Positions 1 through 7,472 of a stretch of DNA of 8,922 nt are shown here, piece after piece; positions within the stretch are counted from its first letter, which is position 1, and every line of letters starts with the position of its first letter. The position numbers and the translations under genes are program-made. The DNA is taken from assembly GCA_905214615.1 (NCBI GenBank), contig CAJMMX010000073.1:1-8922 (forward strand), read 5' to 3'. Origin of the DNA: an uncultured bacterium. Its GTDB lineage: Bacteria; Actinomycetota; Coriobacteriia; Coriobacteriales; Coriobacteriaceae. Below the pieces are notes generated by a model that had not been told where the DNA came from, made no database searches, and worked only from the letters and a program-made list of their open reading frames with translations.

Positions 1-655
1 CGGCGCGGATCTGATCGAAATCGTTGCCGTCGGCGAGCTCCACCACGTGGAACTTGAAGGCGCGGAACTTGTCTGCCAGCGGCATGGGGTCGTTGACCTC
101 CTCGACGGGACCATCGATCTGCAGGCCATTGTGGTCAACGATCACGCAGAGGTTATCGAGCTGTTGGTTGCCGGCAAACATGGCTGCCTCCCAGACCTGG
201 CCCTCCTCGCTCTCGCCATCACCCAGCAGGGCATACGTGCGGTAAGTATCGCCCCAGTGCTTGGCGGCGAGCGCCATCCCGACGGCGGCGGAGATGCCCT
301 GGCCGAGCGAACCGGTGGACATGTCGACGCCCGGGGTGTCGTTCATGTTGGGGTGACCCTGCAGGTGGCTGCCGATATGGCGCAGCGTCTTGAGGTCCTC
401 TTTGGGGAAGAACCCGCGCTCGGCGAGCACGGCGTACAGGCCCGGAGCGCAATGGCCCTTGGAGAGCACAAAACGGTCGCGATCGGCCTTGCGGGGATCG
501 GACGGGTCGACGTTCATTTCCTCAAAGTACAGATAGGTCATGATGTCGGCAGCGCCGAGCGAACCGCCCGGATGGCCGGACTTGGCAGCGTGCACGCCGG
601 TGACGATGCCCTTCCTTACCTCGTTGGCAACCTTTTTGAGCTCTTCGTCGCTCAT
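1..655 (-). CDS. tkt: Transketolase, N-terminal (TPP-binding) part, cut by the window edge
   Basis: First 218 residues of a thiamine-diphosphate transketolase (cytosolic; transfers two-carbon units between sugar phosphates in the non-oxidative pentose phosphate pathway). Seen: SGHPGG (26-31; His28 matches the substrate/cofactor His near the N-terminus of known transketolases), LSKGHCAPG (64-72), LQGHPN (98-103), DMSTGSLGQG (111-120), and the TPP/Mg motif from GDGESEEG (145-152) to DHNGLQIDG (174-182), with Asp146 and Asn176 at the 30-residue spacing usual for the family. The start ATG is at 655, preceded by GGAAGG with about 5 nt spacing. The very short N-terminus (MSDEELKKVA) and the LAERGFFPKEDL segment resemble the stand-alone N-terminal subunit of split transketolases (about 270-280 aa, followed by a separate C-terminal subunit), but the end lies outside the window, so a full-length enzyme is not excluded. 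The family call is firm; the split state is inferred. Confidence 0.93.
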   Translation of the reverse strand, partial: MSDEELKKVANEVRKGIVTGVHAAKSGHPGGSLGAADIMTYLYFEEMNVDPSDPRKADRDRFVLSKGHCAPGLYAVLAERGFFPKEDLKTLRHIGSHLQGHPNMNDTPGVDMSTGSLGQGISAAVGMALAAKHWGDTYRTYALLGDGESEEGQVWEAAMFAGNQQLDNLCVIVDHNGLQIDGPVEEVNDPMPLADKFRAFKFHVVELADGNDFDQIRA

Positions 656-862
656 TGTGCCTTCCTTTCATCCTCATTAGACAAGATGCGCACGGCACCG
701 AAGGTAATCCCAACACAGCCGCAATGCACGTACGTCATTCATTATGCTGGAAACTGGAAGCTTTACCAGAGTATTTATCATTATTTGAACAATTGAGCAG
801 GCAGAACCGCTGATGAAACGGTTTATCAATGTGAACGTCTTTTGGATGGAACGCAGTCGGCC
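656..862 (-). other. Intergenic gap between the YitT-family gene and transketolase
   Basis: A 207-bp gap. The middle part (about 735-800) is much more AT-rich than its surroundings, as expected for a promoter region of the transketolase on the minus strand. Candidate -10-like hexamers on that strand include CATAAT and TCTAAT, but neither has a convincing -35 at 16-18 bp. A weak 5-bp inverted repeat (AACCG...CGGTT, near 806-824) lies in the left part of the YitT-family gene's downstream region, without a U-tract. I see no clear terminator and no additional gene. Confidence 0.3.
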
Positions 863-1753
863 CTACGCGTTAATGTCCTTGAATCCCTCACCGAAGGTTT
901 CCGTAACGTCGGCGACCGTCACAATGGCGTGAGGATCGCGCTCGCGCACGATCGTTTTGAGGGTGTTGAGCTCGCGGCGGCTCACAATGACCATGATCAC
1001 CGGCTTCTCGGCGCCCGAGTACATGCCGGTCGCCTTAAACTTGGTGCAGCCGCGACCCAGGCCATACATGATGTCGGCCGCAATATCGGGAAACTTGTCC
1101 GAGATGATGAGTACCATACGACGCTTGTTGCCGCCATCGACCACGGCATCGATCACGTAGCCGCTAATGACCATCGAAAGGCCTGCATAAAGTGCATTTT
1201 CGATTGAAAAGACCGGAGCCGACAGCGCACATACGGCAACATCGATCGCCATGACGGTCGAGCCCACGGGCAGCGAGGTATTACGCGAGATGATTTGGCC
1301 AATCGTGTCCGAGCCGCCGGTGTTGGCGCCGGCGCGCAGCACCATGCCATAACCGATGCCCGTGATGATGCCGCCCCACATAGCGGGCAGCATCAGATCG
1401 GCATGTGCCAGCGGCGCCACAAACGGAGCGAACAGGTCGGTGAAAAAGCCCAGCAGCACAAAGCCTGTCGCCGTCTGCACCACGTAGAACATGCCGCCCT
1501 CGCGCATAACGACCAGCAGCAGCAAGGCGTTCATCACGATCGTCTGAATACCAACGGGAAGCGATAGACCGCGCGATGCGCCGACCGCCTGGATAATGGT
1601 GGCAAGGCCCGTAACGCCACCGGCAGCAAGGCCGTTAGGAATCAAAAACAGGTCGGTCGCAATAGCGGCCAGAGCGCACCCCAACATAATCTGGGGCAGG
1701 TCGTGAAAGAAGTTCATCGAAAGAATGCGCTTAATGTCCAGACGATATGCCAT
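863..1753 (-). CDS. YitT-family integral membrane protein (DUF161 plus C-terminal DUF2179 domain)
   Basis: A 296-aa membrane protein of the YitT family; its function is not established in most bacteria. Seen: hydrophobic segments at about 20-38, 43-58, 66-83, 87-105, 123-140 and 165-200, consistent with five or six membrane helices. The family-typical loop LRAGANTGGSD (139-149) and a soluble C-terminal domain from about 211 (RRMVLIISDK...) to the end match the YitT N-terminal and DUF2179 arrangement. Length is normal for the family. A GTG at 1777 would add eight residues, but the ATG at 1753 is chosen because GAGGGAGG (plus-strand 1758-1765) sits 4 nt before it, and the GTG lies inside a terminator hairpin. 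It follows prfB on the same strand after 165 bp; the terminator between them suggests read-through or its own promoter. The C-terminal domain may bind a small ligand; that is inference. Confidence 0.9.
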   Translation of the reverse strand: MAYRLDIKRILSMNFFHDLPQIMLGCALAAIATDLFLIPNGLAAGGVTGLATIIQAVGASRGLSLPVGIQTIVMNALLLLVVMREGGMFYVVQTATGFVLLGFFTDLFAPFVAPLAHADLMLPAMWGGIITGIGYGMVLRAGANTGGSDTIGQIISRNTSLPVGSTVMAIDVAVCALSAPVFSIENALYAGLSMVISGYVIDAVVDGGNKRRMVLIISDKFPDIAADIMYGLGRGCTKFKATGMYSGAEKPVIMVIVSRRELNTLKTIVRERDPHAIVTVADVTETFGEGFKDINA

Positions 1754-1757
1754 GCTG

Positions 1758-1765
1758 CCTCCCTC
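1758..1765 (-). promoter_or_regulatory. Ribosome binding site deciding the YitT-family start
   Basis: Minus strand GAGGGAGG, 4 nt before the ATG at 1753. It favours this ATG over the upstream in-frame GTG at 1777. It lies directly against the T-tract of the terminator hairpin at 1766-1794. Confidence 0.75.
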
Positions 1766-1794
1766 AAAAAAGCGCACCCCATCGGATGCGCTTT
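1766..1794 (-). terminator. Rho-independent terminator between prfB and the YitT-family gene
   Basis: Read on the minus strand: stem AAAGCGCA/TGCGCTTT continued by TCC/GGG (one T.G wobble), loop GATG, then a T-tract that merges with the end of the stem. This gives an 11-bp stem with a 4-nt loop. The wobble pair exists only in the minus-strand RNA, which supports that orientation. It lies 125 bp past the prfB stop and ends next to the ribosome binding site of the following gene, so it may act as an attenuator as well as the end of the secA-prfB transcript. Confidence 0.75.
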
Positions 1795-1813
1795 GAACTT
1801 CTTCTTGTATTCG

Positions 1814-1819
1814 ATTCTA
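1814..1819 (-). promoter_or_regulatory. Possible -10 box for the YitT-family gene
   Basis: Minus strand TAGAAT, about 60 nt before the gene start and upstream of the terminator hairpin. No good -35 is found at 16-18 bp (the hexamer there is GTGGTT), so this is weak. If used, the transcript would have to pass through the terminator hairpin before reaching the gene. Confidence 0.25.
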
Positions 1820-1837
1820 CCGATTCGCCGGACAAAA

Positions 1838-1858
1838 ACCACCCCTGCGCAGGGTTTA
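1838..1858 (-). terminator. Weak terminator-like palindrome after prfB
   Basis: The perfect 12-bp palindrome CCCTGCGCAGGG (1843-1854) is followed on the minus strand by GTGG and five T residues; an alternative pairing AAACC/GGTTT brackets it. This could be a weak intrinsic terminator for prfB. The stem is short and the loop is tight, so confidence is low. Confidence 0.25.
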
Positions 1859-1918
1859 TTCCGAATACAAACCCGTCCAACCGTTGGGCTTAGCATCGGC
1901 TTGAAGCCGCCCGATGTT

Positions 1919-3066
1919 TTAGATCTCCGAGCCTTCTACATCGGCGTTGCCGGTAGCCCAACGGTGATAGCCAATCACAAACGGATCCAAATCGCCATCG
2001 TCAAGAACGGCCTCGACGTTGCTGGTCTCCACGCCCGTACGCAGGTCCTTAACCATCTGGTACGGGTAGAGCACGTAGCTGCGGATCTGGTTGCCAAAAC
2101 CAATCGTGGTCTTGGGTCCGCGAATCTCGTCCAGGGCCTCGGCACGCTTCTCGAGCTCAATCTCGTACAGGCGAGCCTTGAGGATCTGCATGCACGCGGC
2201 CTTGTTCTGGATCTGGCTGCGCTCGTTTTGGCAGGTAACCACAATGCCGCTGGGGAAATGCGTCACGCGCACGGCGGAGTCGGTGGTGTTTACGCCCTGG
2301 CCACCCGGGCCACTTGCGTGGTACACGTCGACGCGGATGTCGTCGGGGTTGATCTCGATATCGATATCGTCGGGCAGCACCGGAATGACCTCGACGCCGG
2401 CAAACGTGGTCTGGCGGCGCTTCTTGTCGTCGGTGGGGCTAATGCGCACCAGGCGGTGGACACCGGCCTCGGCGCGAAGCATGCCAAAAGCATCCTTGCC
2501 TTCGACGGTAAAGGTCGCGCGATCAATGCCAATGACCTCGGCCGCGGGGCAATCGTTGATGGTGACCTTCCAACCGCGGCGCTGGCAGTACTTCATGTAC
2601 ATCTTAAAGAGCATGAAGGTCCAATCCTGGGCCTCCAAACCACCCTGCCCGGGCTTGATGGTCACAATCGCGTCGCCATGGTCGAACTCCCCGGTAAACC
2701 AGCTCGCAAGCTCAAGCTCGTCGATGGCGCGGGCCAGGCGTTCTGCCGTAGCGGCAGCCTCCTCGCGCAATGCGACGGCGTCGGGGTCATCCCCCATCTC
2801 CTCGGCAAGCTCCAGCGCAGCGCGGGCATCGGAAAGCTCGCCGCGCGCGGTGTCCACGGCAGCGATATCTTCCTTGGTGCGCGCGATCTCCTCCATCGTG
2901 GCGCGAGCGGCATCGGCGTCGTCCCAAAAGCCCGGGGCGACGCTTTTGGCCTCGAGCTCCGTTACGCGGGTGCGCTTCTCGTCCAAATGGAGGTACGACT
3001 CAACCTCACCGAGCCGGTCCGCAAACGCGTCCAGCTCGGCGGGCGTTACCTCTAAAGCCTCAGCCA

Positions 3067-3067
<1 letters not shown>
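1919..3067 (-). CDS. prfB: Peptide chain release factor 2 (RF2)
   Basis: A 382-aa class I release factor that recognises UGA and UAA on the ribosome and triggers peptidyl-tRNA hydrolysis. Seen: an N-terminal helical domain (about 1-120), FKMYMKYCQRRGWKV (154-168), the codon-recognition loop region GVHRLVRISPTDD (202-214), and the catalytic GGQ loop ASGPGGQGVNTTDSAV (251-266; GGQ 255-257), then CQNERSQIQNKAACMQ. The tripeptide that is SPF in the best-known RF2 proteins is SPT here (210-212). The frame is continuous from the start through SYLHLDEK (24-31), so the programmed +1 frameshift found near codon 26 in Escherichia coli is absent. The ATG (3065-3067) overlaps the secA stop as TAATG, and its ribosome binding site (AGGAA) lies inside the last secA codons, pointing to translational coupling. 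Length is normal for an RF2. Confidence 0.97.
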
Positions 3068-5874
<2,807 letters not shown>

Positions 5875-5881
5875 GTGGTTT

Positions 5882-5886
5882 TCCTT
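5882..5886 (-). promoter_or_regulatory. Ribosome binding site deciding the secA start
   Basis: Minus strand AAGGA with 7 nt spacing to the ATG at 5874. The upstream in-frame ATG at 5895 is preceded only by GTGGGCG. The site would lie inside the coding sequence if the upstream start were used. Confidence 0.7.
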
Positions 5887-5935
5887 TTTGGCCATCGCCC
5901 ACGCCGTGCAGCTGCGGGCGAGTTAAACACAGATG

Positions 5936-5941
5936 ATTGTA
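5936..5941 (-). promoter_or_regulatory. Candidate -10 box of the secA-prfB promoter
   Basis: Minus strand TACAAT, 62 nt upstream of the secA ATG (5 of 6 matches to TATAAT). The hexamer at the -35 distance is GC-rich and does not match TTGACA, so an activator or a weak promoter is possible. The box lies between the secA start and the palindrome at 5969-5984. Confidence 0.4.
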
Positions 5942-5968
5942 CTTTAGCCAAACAAGGCGCGGCCTATA

Positions 5969-5984
5969 CGGTCGACCTCGACCG
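5969..5984. promoter_or_regulatory. Operator-like palindrome upstream of secA
   Basis: CGGTCGA-CC-TCGACCG: perfect 7-bp arms with a 2-bp centre. It lies just upstream of the -35 region implied by the TACAAT box, where a dimeric regulator could bind. There is no U-tract and the spacer is too short for an RNA hairpin, so it is better read as a DNA site. No regulator is known from the sequence. Confidence 0.35.
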
Positions 5985-6003
5985 CCACGTAATAACTATG
6001 ACC

Positions 6004-6026
6004 AACCTGCCACAATGGGACAGGTT
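6004..6026. repeat. Small REP-like hairpin unit
   Basis: AACCTGCC (6004-6011) pairs imperfectly with GGGACAGGTT (6017-6026) across the loop ACAAT. The right half plus its flank (AATGGGACAGGTTTATTTTG) closely resembles the right arm of the larger inverted repeat 90 bp away (AATGGGGACAGGTTAGTTTG), so the two appear to be members of one repeat family. Confidence 0.55.
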
Positions 6027-6070
6027 TATTTTGGCAAGTTTTATCTGAGCAAACGCCGTCTCTCTGTCAT

Positions 6071-6137
6071 TTGGTGCAAACCAACCTGTCCCCTTCGCAC
6101 CAATCTGGTGCAATGGGGACAGGTTAGTTTGCACCAA
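6071..6137. repeat. REPIN-like inverted repeat with inner hairpin
   Basis: Two 23-nt arms (6071-6093 and 6115-6137) are complementary at 22 of 23 positions. The 21-nt spacer contains its own hairpin, GCACCA-ATC-TGGTGC (6097-6111). The core of each arm is AACCTGTCCCC or its complement. The unit contains no coding frame and no U-tract. The shape (two inverted palindromic modules close together, with a related solitary module nearby) is that of REP/REPIN elements, which in other bacteria are moved by RAYT (IS200-like Y1) transposases; no such gene is in the window. Confidence 0.7.
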
Positions 6138-6141
6138 CAAG

Positions 6142-6179
6142 AAAAGGGCCGCGCACCCAATTGGATGCACGGCCCTTTT
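6142..6179 (-). terminator. Rho-independent terminator of rpmE
   Basis: Minus-strand RNA folds AAAAGGGCC/GGCCCTTTT continued by an inner stem GTGCATCC/GGGTGCGC with two G.U wobbles and the loop AATT: 17 pairs in all, followed by TTTTCTT. The wobbles are only possible in the minus-strand transcript. The hairpin begins 33 nt after the rpmE stop and lies against the REPIN-like element, insulating secA from rpmE transcription. Confidence 0.9.
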
Positions 6180-6212
6180 GCCATGAATGCGAGCGATTCC
6201 TCGGCGAGCTAT

Positions 6213-6638
6213 TTACTCAGCAGCCTCGGTGGTCTCGGCCTCGGCAGCGGCCTCCTCGACGGGAGCCTCTGCGGGAGCCTCGGCGGCCTGCTTGGCAGCC
6301 TCCTCGGCAAACTTAGCAGCACGCTTGGCCTTCTCGGCAGCCTTAGCCTCAGCGGCGGCCTTGCGAGCGGCCTCGGCCTCAGCAGCCTTGGCAGCCTTGG
6401 CAGCCTTGGCCTCCTCGGCCTTCTTGAGCTGGGCGGCAGCGGCGCCACCGAACTTGTCGGCGAAGCGCTGGACGCGTCCACCGGTGTCGACGAACTTCTG
6501 CTGGCCGGTGTAGAACGGGTGGCACTCGTTGCAAAGCTCAACCTTCATCTCGGACACGGTAGCGTGCGTCTTGAAGGTGTTGCCGCAGGAGCACGTCACC
6601 GTGCACTCGACATACTGGGGATGGATACCCTGCTTCAT
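6213..6638 (-). CDS. rpmE: 50S ribosomal protein bL31 with long Ala/Lys/Glu C-terminal extension
   Basis: A 141-aa protein. Residues 1-66 form a zinc-ribbon bL31 of the cysteine-containing (C+) class: MKQGIHPQYVE at the start, Cys16 and Cys18 in CSCGN, Cys36 and Cys39 in CNECHPFYTGQQKFVDTGG, then GRVQRF. bL31 sits at the central protuberance and bridges the two ribosomal subunits. Usual length is about 65-85 aa, so roughly 70 residues are extra: 70-118 is Ala/Lys/Glu/Arg-rich and likely helical, and 119-141 is acidic (EAPAEAPVEEAAAEAE). The ATG at 6638 has AAGGAG 7 nt upstream. A terminator follows directly, so the gene is monocistronic. The leader at about 6639-6715 carries two hairpins that look regulatory. 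Cysteine-containing L31 is commonly zinc-regulated in other bacteria; no Zur box was identified here. Confidence 0.95.
   Translation of the reverse strand: MKQGIHPQYVECTVTCSCGNTFKTHATVSEMKVELCNECHPFYTGQQKFVDTGGRVQRFADKFGGAAAAQLKKAEEAKAAKAAKAAEAEAARKAAAEAKAAEKAKRAAKFAEEAAKQAAEAPAEAPVEEAAAEAETTEAAE
6382..6408. repeat. Tandem 9-bp repeat inside the rpmE tail
   Basis: Three exact tandem copies of GCAGCCTTG on the plus strand (6382-6390, 6391-6399, 6400-6408), encoding consecutive Lys-Ala-Ala units on the minus strand. In-frame repeats of this kind can expand or contract by slippage, so the tail length may vary between strains. Confidence 0.8.
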
Positions 6639-6712
6639 GGTAGGACTCCTTATTGGTCAGGCGCTGGTTACCGATCAGCGCATAAGGCGTCTTGGTTTCC
6701 GACCAAGACAAC
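6639..6712 (-). ncRNA. Probable bL31 leader RNA (two-hairpin autoregulatory leader)
   Basis: On the minus strand the rpmE 5' UTR contains two hairpins in a row. The promoter-proximal one has arms GTCTTGGT/ACCAAGAC (plus 6689-6709, 8 bp, 5-nt loop). The second has arms GCGCTG/CAGCGC (6661-6681). Both carry the related motif GGTCGGAAACCA or GATCGGTAACCA, followed by the ribosome binding site AAGGAG. Computational surveys have described L31 ribosomal-protein leaders in several bacterial groups, and I recall one for Coriobacteria; I could not compare the consensus, so membership is inferred from position, the paired hairpins and the repeated motif. Confidence 0.55.
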
Positions 6713-6722
6713 AAACTCGGCT

Positions 6723-6751
6723 ATGGTACCACGGCGCCGCGCGTCCCACAA
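6723..6751 (-). promoter_or_regulatory. Candidate rpmE promoter
   Basis: Minus strand TTGTGG (6746-6751), exactly 17 bp, then TACCAT (6723-6728). Both boxes are imperfect, but the spacing is ideal. The implied start of transcription falls a few bases before the first leader hairpin, giving a leader of about 75-80 nt. Confidence 0.4.
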
Positions 6752-7020
6752 AAGGTTCACGGTCTTTTCGGAACGACACGAATCTGACCCATCGAAACAC
6801 ATCTCCACCGTTCCTTCAACTGGGAAAATGCCGTCCCCGGGGCCTGAGAAGTGCCCCGGGGACGTTCGACTGACTGCGGGAACGGCCTTTCCGCTCAATG
6901 TGTTCGGCTGAGATCGGAAATCAACCCAACACGAGCCGGACACGCGCCAGACGGCTCTTCCCCGTGCGGCCTTCCCCCTTACGCTCATGTTGCAGGCATG
7001 TAACGCCGCAGCGAGCGCGC
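6752..7020. other. Divergent intergenic region between rpmE and the ACT gene
   Basis: The whole gap from 6639 to 7107 is 469 bp. Apart from the rpmE leader and promoter, the palindrome at 6832-6864 and the ACT promoter region, I see no tRNA, conserved RNA or credible coding frame. A weaker hairpin (GCGG...CCGC around 6877-6895) is present. The short frames across this region lack ribosome binding sites and recognisable proteins. Confidence 0.4.
6832..6864. repeat. Perfect 12-bp-arm inverted repeat
   Basis: CGTCCCCGGGGC (6832-6843), 9-nt spacer CTGAGAAGT, GCCCCGGGGACG (6853-6864). All 12 pairs match, and each arm also contains the palindrome CCCCGGGG. No U-tract follows on either strand, so it is not a standard terminator. 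It lies roughly midway between the divergent rpmE and ACT promoters. It could be a REP-type dispersed palindrome or a protein-binding/cruciform site. Confidence 0.6.
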
Positions 7021-7037
7021 CTTTTTTGCGCCAGACA

Positions 7038-7060
7038 GGTACAATGATGAACACTGTACC
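7038..7060 (+). promoter_or_regulatory. Promoter -10 box inside an operator-like palindrome, ACT gene
   Basis: TACAAT (7040-7045) is a good -10 hexamer, 62 nt before the ACT start. It is the left part of an imperfect palindrome, GGTACAATG-ATGAA-CACTGTACC (arms 7038-7046 and 7052-7060; eight of nine pairs match), so a dimeric repressor bound there would block transcription. No convincing -35 is seen at 16-18 bp; that position falls in GC-rich sequence next to a T-run. Confidence 0.45.
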
Positions 7061-7107
7061 GTAGCGGAGCGCCCCGCGCGCGCCGCAATCACGCGAAAGG
7101 GTTTCCC

Positions 7108-7395
7108 ATGGCCGAGATCTCGTCCTCCCGTATCGTCATCACCGTCCTTGGCAAGAACCGCCCCGGCATCGTCGCCGGCGTCACCCGCGTCCTGGGCGAG
7201 GCCAACGTCGACATCCGCGACATCACGCAGTCCATTATCGAGGACATCTTCACCATGACCATGCTGGCCGATACCGCCGAGTCCAAGCTCGACTTCGCCG
7301 AGCTGCAGAAGGCGCTGGCCGAGGCCGGCGAGCTTTCGGGCGTCAACGTGTCCATCCAGCGCGAGGACGTCTTCAACTTTATGTACCGCCTGTAG
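7108..7395 (+). CDS. ACT-domain protein of the UPF0237 type
   Basis: A 95-aa single ACT domain, probably cytosolic and dimeric. Seen: strand ISSSRIVITVLG (4-15), the ligand-loop-like GKNRPGIVAGV (15-25), helix to about 32, then VDIRDITQSIIEDIFTMTML (34-53) and a second half ending EDVFNFMYRL. The pattern (V-L/V-GK-x-x-PGIVAGV, then DI-x-D-I-x-Q-x-x-x-x-x-x-FTM) matches the small UPF0237 proteins. ACT domains commonly bind amino acids or related small molecules and control enzymes or transcription; the ligand here is unknown. The start ATG at 7108 has AAAGG 8 nt upstream. UPF0237 genes are often next to a UPF0210 (DUF711) gene; here the neighbour downstream, 77 bp away, is citrate synthase. 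An allosteric or sensing link to citrate synthase or glutamate supply is speculation. Confidence 0.88.
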   Translation: MAEISSSRIVITVLGKNRPGIVAGVTRVLGEANVDIRDITQSIIEDIFTMTMLADTAESKLDFAELQKALAEAGELSGVNVSIQREDVFNFMYRL

Positions 7396-7472
7396 CGAGC
7401 AAGCCGCTGGGGATAGCCTGACGCGCGCATGCCCATGCAAGTCACCCCGATGCGGCCCGGAGAGGAGCGCGC

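Noticed and set aside
47..796. A 249-codon plus-strand frame over the transketolase start.
   Set aside because: It is the reverse complement of a clear transketolase N-terminus with intact cofactor motifs and a good ribosome binding site on the minus strand.
6004..6137. A CRISPR array.
   Set aside because: The repeats are inverted rather than direct, only two units exist, and there are no regularly sized spacers or cas genes.
5937..6911. A 324-codon plus-strand frame running through the REPIN-like element and opposite rpmE.
   Set aside because: Its middle is the Gly/Leu/Ser-rich reverse of the rpmE Ala-rich tail, and it crosses a terminator and inverted repeats; there is no ribosome binding site or motif.
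6668..7054. A 128-codon minus-strand frame in the rpmE-ACT intergenic region.
   Set aside because: It spans the perfect palindrome and the ACT promoter region, has no recognisable domain or good ribosome binding site, and its composition does not resemble neighbouring genes.
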